From the NCBI GenBank assembly GCA_964639245.1, contig CAZXCU010000018.1, positions 43,334 to 107,333 on the forward strand: a stretch of DNA of 64,000 nucleotides, in the 5' to 3' direction. Numbering within the stretch: the first letter of the stretch is position 1; the number at the start of each line of letters is the position of its first letter. This DNA is from SB15 sp964639245 (GTDB taxonomy: Bacteria > Chloroflexota > Anaerolineae > Aggregatilineales > J027). Both the position numbers and the translations under genes were made by a program. Below the pieces are notes generated by a model. The model worked only from the letters and a program-made list of their open reading frames with translations, was not told the origin of the DNA and ran no database searches. Positions 34,498 through 42,916 of this stretch are shown here, piece after piece.

Positions 34498-35197
34498 CCA
34501 ATTACTTAACCAGCTTAACCAGCAATTTTACCAGACCGTTGCAAACAGTTTTGATGAAACCCGCGCACGCGCATGGGCTGGTTGGGAACATCTGCTGCCC
34601 TTTTTACCCGCCCGCCGTCCGTTGCAAGTGCTGGATATTGGTTGTGGCAATGGACGGTTCGGTGTTTTTCTGCATCAACACATTTCGCATCTATTTTACA
34701 TGGGGATGGATAGCAATTCATTTTTGCTGGCGCGGGCAGCCGAAACCCTGACGGAACACGGAATCCCCCATCAGCTTCAGCAAGCCGACCTTTTAGCCGA
34801 TTACACCCCCGAAAAGCTGCCCTTGGAGGTGGTGGTTGCCTTCGGGGTGATGCACCACATTCCCGGATTCGCCCAACGACAGGCCTTCCTGCAAAAAATG
34901 ATGGGGTGGGTTGCCGAGGATGGTATTCTGGCAGTGGCATTCTGGACTTTTTACGAAAATGAACGCCTGCGCGAGCGGATTGTGGCATGGGATGACCCGC
35001 AAGTGCCAGCCGACTATCAAAATTTGCCGCTTGAGCGCCATGATTATCTGCTGGATTGGCGGCGGGAAGCCCAAGCACTGCGTTACTGCCACTATGTCGA
35101 TGAAGCAGAAATGACCACGTTGACCGCAGGACTACAGGTCGTCGCTACCTATGATGCCGATGGCAGCAACCGCTATGTGATTTTGCGAAAGAGCTAG
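34481..35197 (+). CDS. Trm9-like class I SAM-dependent methyltransferase
   Basis: A 238-residue methyltransferase. Motif I is VLDIGCGNGRFG and the post-motif segment is FGVMHHIPGF. The N-terminus (LNQQFYQTVANSFDETRARAWAGW) follows the layout of eukaryotic Trm9/ALKBH8 enzymes, which begin with a Y-N-IA-HF-QTR-PW type segment. Those enzymes methylate the cm5U made by Elp3 to mcm5U. The gene is head-to-head with elp3, so a shared tRNA pathway is a reasonable inference, not a demonstration. AAAGGA lies 7 bases before ATG 34481. Its stop shares CTAG with the opposing gene. Confidence 0.78.
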   Translation: MDSVTIQLLNQLNQQFYQTVANSFDETRARAWAGWEHLLPFLPARRPLQVLDIGCGNGRFGVFLHQHISHLFYMGMDSNSFLLARAAETLTEHGIPHQLQQADLLADYTPEKLPLEVVVAFGVMHHIPGFAQRQAFLQKMMGWVAEDGILAVAFWTFYENERLRERIVAWDDPQVPADYQNLPLERHDYLLDWRREAQALRYCHYVDEAEMTTLTAGLQVVATYDADGSNRYVILRKS

Positions 35198-36498
35198 GGT
35201 TTAAACTGTCGCCTATAATCGGGGGTTTCGAGGAAATGCCAGCGTACAAACCGTTTGTCATTCAAACGGCTGTGAAAATCGGGATGTTCATCTTCCAAAA
35301 CTTGCAGATAAGAATTGGCGATAGCGAATACGGTAGGTAATTTCATGAGATAACGGTAGTCTACCAACTGAAACAACTTTTCCCGTGACCAGATGGGGGT
35401 TTTAGAATGAAGATGAAAGTCATCCAAAATGAGCAATGGAGCATTGCGAATTTCGTTAAAGCGGTTGTTGAGCGACACCCGCGAATTCGGCTCAAAGGTT
35501 GCACGGAGATAGTCCATCAAATCGGCAGTCCGAACAACTAAAGGAGATTTTGTGCCTTTAATAGTATTCTGCTGCCATTCATGGGCAATGGCAGCCGCAA
35601 GATGGGTTTTGCCTGCCCCAAAACTGCCCACAATGACCCGCCAGCCCTCTGGATCAAAAGCATAATCTTTTAATGCACGGACAATTCTTTCTAAATTTTC
35701 TTGAGCTGTACCCACCCGAAAGTTGATTTTATCAAAGGTCATGCCGCGATACCGTGATAAGTCGGAGAGTTCCGAAATCTCCAGATTTTGGCCTAGCTGG
35801 TCGCCCTGACGGTAATCTGGGACATTGATCGTTATGACTGTACTCAAGCTGCGGTCTAGCAGACGGCTGGCAATGCGGGGTTCAAGTTCGGTGAGCGCTA
35901 CATTGGTGGTAATAATTGTGGGAAGTTTATGGTTATAGCGATGGTCAATCAATTGATAGAGTTTTTCTTGCGCCCATTGTGTGCCGCTTTCTGTACCTAA
36001 ATCATCTAAAACCAGCACCTGCACATTTCGCATGTGTTCAAATTGTTGACCATAGGAATTTTCCGATTCCGGCGCGTAGGAAGCACGTAAGTTATCGAGT
36101 AAATCTGGCACGGTGGTAAAAATGATGTACTCATTTCGTCGTATACACTCGTGCGCCACTGCCGCCGCGAGATGGGTTTTGCCTGTACCATACCCTCCCG
36201 CCAGCACCAACCACCCTTGTACGGTTTCGGCATAACGGACGACCTCATCATAGACACCGCGCAAATGAAAAACTTGTGGCTGGGTCAGCCAATGAGGATC
36301 TAAAAGAAAAGTTTCAAATGTTTTATCTTGGTAGGCTTCTAAGTGGCTAATTTTGCGGATATATTTTTTGCGACGTTCTGCACCCCGCCAGCAAGCCGGA
36401 CAAGGAAATGCCTTCCCAAAATCGGGGTGTCCCACTTCGACATCTTTATAGACGATGCCCAAGTTATCACATACCTCGCAAAAATCTTGCTTAGTCAT
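35194..36498 (-). CDS. tandem DnaC/DnaI-like AAA+ ATPase, putative helicase loader
   Basis: A 434-residue protein containing two DnaC/IstB-type ATPase domains in one chain. An N-terminal zinc-finger-like segment has CEVC (residues 7-10) and CPAC (33-36), as in DnaI. Domain 1 has Walker A GGYGTGKTH (101-109), Walker B VLVLDDLG and the arginine-finger-like SRLLDR. Domain 2 has GSFGAGKTH (291-299), LLILDDFH and HSRLNDKRF. Ordinary DnaC or DnaI has one such domain. It sits 3 bases after a DnaD-like gene and two genes after dnaB, which strongly suggests a role in loading the replicative helicase. Confidence 0.85.
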   Translation of the reverse strand: MTKQDFCEVCDNLGIVYKDVEVGHPDFGKAFPCPACWRGAERRKKYIRKISHLEAYQDKTFETFLLDPHWLTQPQVFHLRGVYDEVVRYAETVQGWLVLAGGYGTGKTHLAAAVAHECIRRNEYIIFTTVPDLLDNLRASYAPESENSYGQQFEHMRNVQVLVLDDLGTESGTQWAQEKLYQLIDHRYNHKLPTIITTNVALTELEPRIASRLLDRSLSTVITINVPDYRQGDQLGQNLEISELSDLSRYRGMTFDKINFRVGTAQENLERIVRALKDYAFDPEGWRVIVGSFGAGKTHLAAAIAHEWQQNTIKGTKSPLVVRTADLMDYLRATFEPNSRVSLNNRFNEIRNAPLLILDDFHLHSKTPIWSREKLFQLVDYRYLMKLPTVFAIANSYLQVLEDEHPDFHSRLNDKRFVRWHFLETPDYRRQFKP

Positions 36499-36501
36499 TG
36501 C

Positions 36502-37194
36502 CTAATCGCCAATTAAATCCGCGTAACGGGCTTTGAGTGCTTCAAAATCGGGTGTGGTGGGCTTGGCTTCAAACGTTTGCCGTCCCTCTTTTTCCCACCT
36601 TTTCAAAATGCTGATGATGAAATTCAAATTGCGGACTTCTCGATTCGTCGCAATCCGAATCGCTTCCTCAATCCATGAGACCGAATAATCCTGTTCTAAA
36701 TCGCGGAGTTGTTCGGAAATCATCGGGGTTAATGCGCCGATATTTTGCTCGTACAGGACATAGACATTGGGGCGTTCAATAATTAATTGAATCGGGCGCT
36801 GTTCATCGCCGGGAATCCAGTGACCTTTTTCAATCGCTTTGACCGCCTCGCGTCCCTTGACGGTGTTCAAAAAATAAACATCTTCCTCGCCCGATGCCAA
36901 TTCAATCCGCACGCGCAGCAATGACCCGCGAATGACTGCCCGATTGAATCCATCAAAAATAGCGGCTACCTTGTCTTTGGCGGGGATGCCATTTAAAAAT
37001 AGGTCGTCTTTGAGGGCTTCGGAAAAACGCAAATAGCGATATTTACCCTCTTGTGTTTGCAGCGCCCACATACAGTACAACGTGACCTTCATTTCAATGA
37101 GGTGGTCAATCTGGGGCAGCAATTCGCTAAAAAATACGCTTGGTATCTGGATTAAGCGCTGTTTGCCGGGGGGAAAACCATTGAAGGAATCCAT
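36502..37194 (-). CDS. DnaD-domain replication protein
   Basis: A 230-residue protein. The N-terminal part (about 20-130) looks like a winged helix (EMKVTLYCMWALQTQEGKYR). The C-terminal part (YEQNIGALTPMISEQL through NFIISILKRWEKEG) matches the DnaD/DnaB-Firmicute DDBH2 domain. Such proteins remodel DNA at origins or restart sites and help load helicase. It lies between dnaB and the tandem DnaC-like gene with 3-base gaps on each side. Confidence 0.82.
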   Translation of the reverse strand: MDSFNGFPPGKQRLIQIPSVFFSELLPQIDHLIEMKVTLYCMWALQTQEGKYRYLRFSEALKDDLFLNGIPAKDKVAAIFDGFNRAVIRGSLLRVRIELASGEEDVYFLNTVKGREAVKAIEKGHWIPGDEQRPIQLIIERPNVYVLYEQNIGALTPMISEQLRDLEQDYSVSWIEEAIRIATNREVRNLNFIISILKRWEKEGRQTFEAKPTTPDFEALKARYADLIGD

Positions 37195-37197
37195 CAG

Positions 37198-38568
37198 TTA
37201 GAATTCTTCCAAATTGATTGATGATTTTTTTAGGTTTGCAAATTGAGTCAGTTCTTTGTTGAAGAAAAGCTCAATCGTTCCGGTTGGGCCGTTGCGATGT
37301 TTAGCGACGATAATATCTGCTTCATTCGGACGCTCTGATGCCTCATTATACATATCATCGCGATAAATGAACATCACTACGTCCGCATCTTGCTCGATGC
37401 TTCCGCTTTCTCGCAAGTCGGATAATACAGGTTTTTTATCGGTGCGCTGTTCAACCGCACGGGAAAGCTGTGCGCCTGCAATCAGGGGAACATTAATTTC
37501 ACGGGCAATCTCTTTTAAATTGCGCGAAATATGGCTGATTTCCTGCACCCGGTTGTTAGAACCATCCAAGCGCCCGCCGGCGGTCATGAGCTGCAAATAA
37601 TCCACAATAATTAAATCCAGACCACTTTCACGGTATAAGCGGCGACATTTTGTGCGAAGCTGCATGACACTTAAGGCAGGGGTATCATCCAAAAACACCC
37701 GCAAATTGTTAAGTGACCCACCCATCGTCGCTTCGACAAACAATTCCCATTCATGCTCATTCAACTGGCCTAAGCGTAGTTTTTGCTGATTAATGCGAGT
37801 TTCGGTTGAAACAATCCGCTGGAGGAGTTGTTCGTTGCTCATTTCAAGGCTAAACACGGCTACACGGGCTTTGCTGCGAGCCGCGCTCACCGCCATATTG
37901 AGCATGAGGGAGGTTTTACCCATGCCGGGACGCGCCGCAATAATGACTAAATCCCCTTTTTGAAAGCCGCCCAGTAAATTATCCAAGGCAGTAAACCCGC
38001 TTGGCACACCCAGACGTTCATCAACGGCGGTGTAGAGTTTTTCGATCCGGTCAAAGTAGGTGCTGAGGGCATCTTGGATAGCGACCAGATCTTTTTTGGC
38101 ACGCTGTTCAGTGACTTTAAAAATTGCACCTTCGGCCTTTTCAATGACTTCGTTGATGTCGGCATCTTCTTGACGAGCAATGGTATTGATTTCTTCTGCC
38201 GCTTCCAGCAACCGCCGCCGAATTGCCGCCCGTTGTACAATCCGCCCATAGGCTTCAGCATGAACGGAGGTGGGCGTGTTTCCAATGAGGTATGTGACAT
38301 AAGCAAGACCGCCTATATCATTCAATCGTCCCTGATTACGAAGTTCTTCTGTCACCGTGACGTATTCAATGATTTCATTGCGCTCGTTGAGGCGGGTCAT
38401 GGCTTCCCAGACCCAACTGTTCCGCAACAAAAAGAAATCGTCTGCGGTCAGGAAGGCGGCAACCTCAAAAAACGCATCGGGGTTAATCAGCACAGACCCC
38501 AAAACAGCTTCTTCGGCCTCTTGGCTGTGGGGAGCCATCTGAGAAGAAAAGGGCAGTGTATCCGTCAT
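37198..38568 (-). CDS. dnaB: replicative DNA helicase DnaB
   Basis: A 456-residue hexameric helicase. The N-terminal scaffold domain begins with PHSQEAEEAVLGSVLINPD; the RecA-like domain has Walker A ARPGMGKTS, Walker B LDLIIVDYLQLM, and RNLKEIAREINVP and DLRESGSIEQDADVV motifs. Length is normal and there is no intein. AAAGG precedes the ATG. It heads a dnaB-DnaD-loader operon and may be reached by readthrough of the hairpin downstream of bfn. Confidence 0.97.
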   Translation of the reverse strand: MTDTLPFSSQMAPHSQEAEEAVLGSVLINPDAFFEVAAFLTADDFFLLRNSWVWEAMTRLNERNEIIEYVTVTEELRNQGRLNDIGGLAYVTYLIGNTPTSVHAEAYGRIVQRAAIRRRLLEAAEEINTIARQEDADINEVIEKAEGAIFKVTEQRAKKDLVAIQDALSTYFDRIEKLYTAVDERLGVPSGFTALDNLLGGFQKGDLVIIAARPGMGKTSLMLNMAVSAARSKARVAVFSLEMSNEQLLQRIVSTETRINQQKLRLGQLNEHEWELFVEATMGGSLNNLRVFLDDTPALSVMQLRTKCRRLYRESGLDLIIVDYLQLMTAGGRLDGSNNRVQEISHISRNLKEIAREINVPLIAGAQLSRAVEQRTDKKPVLSDLRESGSIEQDADVVMFIYRDDMYNEASERPNEADIIVAKHRNGPTGTIELFFNKELTQFANLKKSSINLEEF

Positions 38569-38591
38569 GAATCGCCTTTATCAAAAACACA

Positions 38592-38613
38592 AAAGAGCCA
38601 CTCAAGGCTCTTT
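38592..38613 (-). terminator. hairpin terminator or attenuator between bfn and dnaB
   Basis: AAAGAGCC / GGCTCTTT form an 8-bp stem with a 6-base loop, followed on the minus strand by TTTTGTGTTTTTG. Only about 20 bases separate it from the dnaB start, so it may attenuate rather than fully stop transcription. Confidence 0.7.
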
Positions 38614-38635
38614 CTCAAAGTGCCACAGGAAGGTT

Positions 38636-39145
38636 TTAGCTTTCGTCGAGGTCGTCCATGTTGAGCGATTCAACGAAGTCTTTGAACAAACTAAGTTTTT
38701 CATCATCCGCAGTTGGGGCGGGAGGCGTGGAACTAAGTTCAACATTGTCTTCGGGCTGGATGGCAATTTCCATGACTTTTTCTGCCACGTAAATCGGCAC
38801 TTTCACCCGCACCGCCAGCGCAATCGCATCACTGGGGCGGGAGTCAATTTCTAATTCTTCGCCATTCAAATCAATGACGATGACCGCATAAAAAATATCG
38901 TCGCGCAAATCGCTCACCTGGATGCGTTTAACGATTCCTCCCATTTCTGTGATGACTGATTTGAGCAGGTCATGCGTCAAAGGGCGGGTGACTTCCATAT
39001 TTTGTAATTCAACCGTGATGGCTTCTGCTTCGGCAGGGCCAATCCAGATAGGCAGGTAGCGGTCACTCTGCAAATCTTTAAGCATCACGACACGATGCTG
39101 AGACATCAAACTTACGCGGATACTGTCAATTGTTACTTCTATCAT
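38636..39145 (-). CDS. bifunctional nuclease (BFN/DUF151) family protein
   Basis: A 169-residue protein. The BFN domain spans residues 1-140, with VTIDSIRVSL, LPIWIGPAEAEAI and IDSRPSDAIALAVR as the defining segments. Plant members have nuclease activity and a Thermotoga member is structurally known, but the bacterial role is unclear. The C-terminal 30 residues are acidic and may be disordered. ATG 39145 is preferred over an extension to 39199 because the conserved domain begins there and AGGGA lies upstream. Confidence 0.88.
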   Translation of the reverse strand: MIEVTIDSIRVSLMSQHRVVMLKDLQSDRYLPIWIGPAEAEAITVELQNMEVTRPLTHDLLKSVITEMGGIVKRIQVSDLRDDIFYAVIVIDLNGEELEIDSRPSDAIALAVRVKVPIYVAEKVMEIAIQPEDNVELSSTPPAPTADDEKLSLFKDFVESLNMDDLDES

Positions 39146-39182
39146 TGGAAAAGAATCCCTGCAATTTTGAGCAGTGTGTGTG

Positions 39183-39212
39183 AGATTAGCATATCTCATT
39201 TGGAAGTGTCAA
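39183..39212 (-). promoter_or_regulatory. promoter of bfn
   Basis: A perfect TTGACA (39207-39212) is followed after 18 bases by TAATCT (39183-39188) with an extended TG upstream. Transcription would begin about 30 bases before the ATG. Confidence 0.55.
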
Positions 39213-39289
39213 GCAAAACCCATTAGAATATCGCTACATTTAAGACTACAATAGACCCTACTCAAGTCTCAAAAATAAGGACAACTTCT

Positions 39290-40396
39290 ATGAAAATTGG
39301 TATCCCAAAGGAAATTAAGGACAATGAATATCGTGTTTCCATGACTCCCGGCGGTGTGGGCGAATTGGTGCGGCATGGACACGATGTAATGGTGCAAACC
39401 AGTGCCGGGGAAGGCAGCGGCTTTAGCGATGATGAATATAAACACGCTGGCGCGAAAATTTTGCCAACGACTGCCGAGGTATGGAACAATGCCCAGATGG
39501 TGGTGAAGGTCAAAGAACCCTTGCCCCAAGAATATGGCTTTTTACGCGGCGATTTGGTGCTGTATACCTACCTTCATCTTGCTGCTGCCGAAGAACTTAC
39601 CCGCGAAATGGTCAAAAGCGGGGTCGCCGGGGTCGCCTACGAAACGATTGAAATGCCGGATCGCTCCCTGCCGTTGTTGCAACCAATGAGCGAAGTTGCC
39701 GGACGGATGGCAACCCAAATTGCCGCCCGTTACCTTGAAAAACCACAAGGCGGACGCGGGATGCTCTTGGGGGGTGTTCCCGGTGTACGACCTGCCAATG
39801 TCGTCGTGTTGGGCGGGGGAACCGTGGGGACTCATGCCGCGTATATGGCAATTGGCATGGGCGCACACGTCACCATCATGGACATTAACCTCAACCGCTT
39901 GCGCTATCTGGATGAAATTATGCACGGACGGGTCACAACCGTCTATTCCAGCCGTTCCAGCATTGCCGAAGCTGTCACCCAAGCCGATGCCGTCATTGGT
40001 GGGGTGTTGATTGCGGGCGCACGCGCTCCTCATCTGGTGACACGGGATATGCTCAAAACCATGAAACCCGGCAGTGTCATTGTGGATGTGGCGGTGGATC
40101 AGGGCGGATGTGTAGAGACCACCCGCGCCACGACCCATAGCGACCCCGTGTATTATGTGGATGGGGTACTGCATTACGGGGTTGCCAATATGCCCGGCGC
40201 GGTGCCGCGTACTAGCACTTTTGCCCTCAGTAACGCGACCCTCCATTATGCGCTTAAAATTGCGGATAACGGGTTAGAAAAAGCGGCGGCGAATGACCTC
40301 GCTTTGCAAAAAGGGATCAACACCTATCAAGGGAAATTGGTCTATCAGCCTGTCGCCGAAGCCTTCGCTATGGACTATTCCGCACTTTCTCTCTAA
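39290..40396 (+). CDS. ald: alanine dehydrogenase
   Basis: A 368-residue NAD-dependent alanine dehydrogenase that interconverts alanine and pyruvate plus ammonia. The start MKIGIPKEIKDNEYRVS is characteristic, with the active-site Lys in VKVKEP and His in YLHLAAAEEL. The Rossmann site is VVLGGGTVGTHAA and the family motif DQGGCVETTRATTH is present. Length is normal. AAGGAC precedes the ATG. Confidence 0.96.
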   Translation: MKIGIPKEIKDNEYRVSMTPGGVGELVRHGHDVMVQTSAGEGSGFSDDEYKHAGAKILPTTAEVWNNAQMVVKVKEPLPQEYGFLRGDLVLYTYLHLAAAEELTREMVKSGVAGVAYETIEMPDRSLPLLQPMSEVAGRMATQIAARYLEKPQGGRGMLLGGVPGVRPANVVVLGGGTVGTHAAYMAIGMGAHVTIMDINLNRLRYLDEIMHGRVTTVYSSRSSIAEAVTQADAVIGGVLIAGARAPHLVTRDMLKTMKPGSVIVDVAVDQGGCVETTRATTHSDPVYYVDGVLHYGVANMPGAVPRTSTFALSNATLHYALKIADNGLEKAAANDLALQKGINTYQGKLVYQPVAEAFAMDYSALSL

Positions 40397-40413
40397 TAGC
40401 AAGTATGCTCAGC

Positions 40414-40441
40414 CAGCAGTCAGCCCAAAATCTGACTGCTG
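40414..40441. terminator. hairpin between convergent ald and a membrane-protein gene
   Basis: CAGCAGTCAG / CTGACTGCTG form a perfect 10-bp stem with an 8-base loop. There is no strong U-tract on either side, so termination is likely from position and symmetry but not certain. Confidence 0.5.
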
Positions 40442-40452
40442 ACTCCGTTATT

Positions 40453-41808
40453 TCACCGCTTTTTAGACGGTTTTTCCACATCAATCTGAACTTTGATACG
40501 GCGCGGTTGTTTGTCCTCATTTTTAGGTTTGCCTTCCGGCCAAGTTGGTTCGGGGAGATCCAGCCCAAAATTAGACGGCTGTGAGGGGGCAGGCGGCGGT
40601 GTTGGACGTGGTGGCGGGGTGACAATTGGCGCAACCATTGAAGATTGATTCATCGGCGTGGATGGTGGGGGCGTGTGCATTCGGGCGGTTGATCCTTCTG
40701 GCGCGTAATATAGGTCTTCTTCGGGGTCAGGCATCAAAGCGGCAATTAACATACTGATAAACCCCACCGCTACCATCAGCGCCCCTTGTACCAAAATGGG
40801 ACGGGTAAACGACACCACCAACGCCCTCCCTGCATTACGCAGCGCTTCTCCCTGAAAGGCATCCACGTCGCTGCCCGCAGGGGTAGACAGCGAAGCCAAA
40901 ATGAAAGGCACAATGGCAATCGGCAAGAGCGTGGTGATCCCAGCCAAAGCCACCGGCCAGCCCAACCACGCAAAAAACGTTTTGGAAGACGACACTGCTA
41001 AAATCACAATCAAAGCCAGCAATGCACAGGGTAGTAAAATCGTCAGAGGCGAAAGTGCCAAGCCCAACGCCATCGGACGCTGGACATCCCGATAGAGAAT
41101 TTGATCTGCTTCTTGAATGGAAACATTGTTCTGTTTTGCCACTTCTTCCCGCACATTAAAGGTTTCGGGGAGGTCGTTGGCTAAATCATCTTTGGATGCA
41201 GTCAGCAGCGCAAAGGTTTCCCGTTGCAAGGTAGGGTCAGACGGTTTGCAATAGGGAAATTCTTCTGTTTTTTCGTCAATAAAATCTCGGATTATCTGCT
41301 CAGAAGCTACCTCACAGGCAGGCCATGTGTTAAAAATACGGTTGACCATCCTGTCACCGGGTTCACCCAGAAGGTTATTCCGCACAATGGAGGCATCCCA
41401 GACGATATTCAGGCGCGGTTCTTCTCCCTGTGCATAATCTAAAAATGCACTCCAATTCGATTCAATTTCAGTTTTAATATAATCTGGCGGGACAATTTCT
41501 TCCGCAATGGCGTTCCAGTCGTCTTGCTCCAAATTATTGACCACATCGCGGAAACGCAGTTTGCCCGGCAGCATAATCTCTTCTTGGGGAGCGTTGGGGC
41601 CGTTTTGGGAGGATTCCGCCATGGCGGGTAACACCAATGGCACAAGGTTTTCATAAAACCCTTCCGTCTGAAAAGGCTCAAGATAGGTTTCTTCTTGCAA
41701 GCCCACCCGTGTGAAGGTCAACATCCACAACGCGGGCGGAATCAAAATAATGAACAACAACCCGCAGGCCATTGCGAGAACTTTAGCGACAAAATTCAGG
41801 CAGCACAT
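40453..41808 (-). CDS. membrane protein of unknown function
   Basis: A 451-residue protein with one N-terminal helix (about 8-32), a large outside domain (33-250), three further helices (about 260-290, 300-330 and 345-370), and a Pro-rich, then basic tail ending in KPSKKR. I do not recognise the family. The outer domain has several acidic stretches and two Cys. It starts 3 bases after the ygfZ stop, so they are co-transcribed. Confidence 0.75.
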   Translation of the reverse strand: MCCLNFVAKVLAMACGLLFIILIPPALWMLTFTRVGLQEETYLEPFQTEGFYENLVPLVLPAMAESSQNGPNAPQEEIMLPGKLRFRDVVNNLEQDDWNAIAEEIVPPDYIKTEIESNWSAFLDYAQGEEPRLNIVWDASIVRNNLLGEPGDRMVNRIFNTWPACEVASEQIIRDFIDEKTEEFPYCKPSDPTLQRETFALLTASKDDLANDLPETFNVREEVAKQNNVSIQEADQILYRDVQRPMALGLALSPLTILLPCALLALIVILAVSSSKTFFAWLGWPVALAGITTLLPIAIVPFILASLSTPAGSDVDAFQGEALRNAGRALVVSFTRPILVQGALMVAVGFISMLIAALMPDPEEDLYYAPEGSTARMHTPPPSTPMNQSSMVAPIVTPPPRPTPPPAPSQPSNFGLDLPEPTWPEGKPKNEDKQPRRIKVQIDVEKPSKKR

Positions 41809-41811
41809 GCT

Positions 41812-42768
41812 CTACCTTCCCGGTTGCGACCCCGCGATTCCTAATATTCTAATCGGTATACCCTGTTCGGTGGTCAAAATGGCATGGTCACTAACCGCGT
41901 TTGTTTTGACCAACCCCAGTGCCAAGTAGCTGCCACTGGGTTGACGCGCAATGCTAGTCAGTGTGCCAACCTGAGTCCCCTCGTAATGCAGGGGTGTGCC
42001 AACAGGAAGAGTGTCCTCAAGAATCATCCGTACCATCATTTTTGCTAATTTGCCCCGACTTTCCATCCGCGCAATGATTTCCTGTCCGGTATAGCACCCT
42101 TTGTTAAAACTCACACAATCCCATAACCCAACCTCAAGCGGGATATAGTCTTCGGTTAGTTCATTGACCGGGTAGCCCGCTTCAATCTGCAAAAGTTCTA
42201 AGGTTGCCATGTCTGCATCTAATACTTCGGTTCGATGAAACCCGTTGCGAATTTTTTCCACGGCGGTGGGGCTGCCCATCAGCCAATATCCCCCTCCGGC
42301 AAGCGGTTTAACCCGCATAATCAGCACACCCTCATACTGTACAAATTCATACAAGCCTAATTTGGCGGCACCCCAATGTTCGACCAATTTGGCAGCGCGA
42401 ACCCCGTATAACCCGTATAAACGCATTGCCGAACTGACAGAAGTGACTTTGACCTTATCATTAAAAAAGATGTTGCGGCGGAAGTAATTTAAAATATGTG
42501 CCTCGCGCCCAGCACTGGTCATGGCATAAGCTGTTTCACCCGCATGAAAGACTGTCACCATATCAATGATACGGCCTATCGGCGTGGTTAAAACCGTTGC
42601 TGCCCCTTGCCCCTCTTTTAAGGGGGTTAAATCATTGGTCGACATCCGATGAATCAAGGCAAGTCGATCACGGTCAGTCAGTGCAATTCGCCCATACGTA
42701 TGGAGATTGACCAAAATCGCCCCGTTATGCGCTGCATGGTAAGGATGAAAGAGTCTGTCGTCGTTCAA
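41812..42768 (-). CDS. ygfZ: YgfZ/GcvT-domain folate-binding protein
   Basis: A 318-residue protein of the YgfZ/Iba57 group. The defining motif KGCYTGQE lies near residue 225, with its redox-relevant Cys intact. These proteins use tetrahydrofolate to assist maturation or repair of iron-sulfur enzymes, including radical-SAM tRNA modifiers such as MiaB. The start is TTG with no strong ribosome site; no closer Met exists in frame. Confidence 0.88.
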   Translation of the reverse strand: MNDDRLFHPYHAAHNGAILVNLHTYGRIALTDRDRLALIHRMSTNDLTPLKEGQGAATVLTTPIGRIIDMVTVFHAGETAYAMTSAGREAHILNYFRRNIFFNDKVKVTSVSSAMRLYGLYGVRAAKLVEHWGAAKLGLYEFVQYEGVLIMRVKPLAGGGYWLMGSPTAVEKIRNGFHRTEVLDADMATLELLQIEAGYPVNELTEDYIPLEVGLWDCVSFNKGCYTGQEIIARMESRGKLAKMMVRMILEDTLPVGTPLHYEGTQVGTLTSIARQPSGSYLALGLVKTNAVSDHAILTTEQGIPIRILGIAGSQPGR

Positions 42769-42825
42769 AGATTACTACGCACTTTCTAAGCCGTGGGTTC
42801 TGGCTCACTACCATTTTGCGACCAA

Positions 42826-42831
42826 ATTATA
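42826..42831 (-). promoter_or_regulatory. -10 box for ygfZ
   Basis: A perfect TATAAT on the minus strand, with GCGTCA 17 bases upstream as a weak -35. It lies back to back with the ffh promoter. Confidence 0.4.
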
Positions 42832-42847
42832 ACATGGCCTTTGATGC

Positions 42848-42876
42848 TTGACGCTGGGTTTGTGTTCTACTAAAAT
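42848..42876 (+). promoter_or_regulatory. promoter of the ffh operon
   Basis: TTGACG (42848-42853) and TAAAAT (42871-42876) have the ideal 17-base spacer. The message would start near 42883, 34 bases before ATG 42917. Confidence 0.65.
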
Positions 42877-42916
42877 GCCAGCGCGGTAACTGTCTATTAT
42901 AAGGAAACTACCCCTT

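Noticed and set aside
39542..40246. 234-codon open frame antisense to ald
   Set aside because: Alanine dehydrogenase is unmistakable on the plus strand; the reverse product has no recognisable features.
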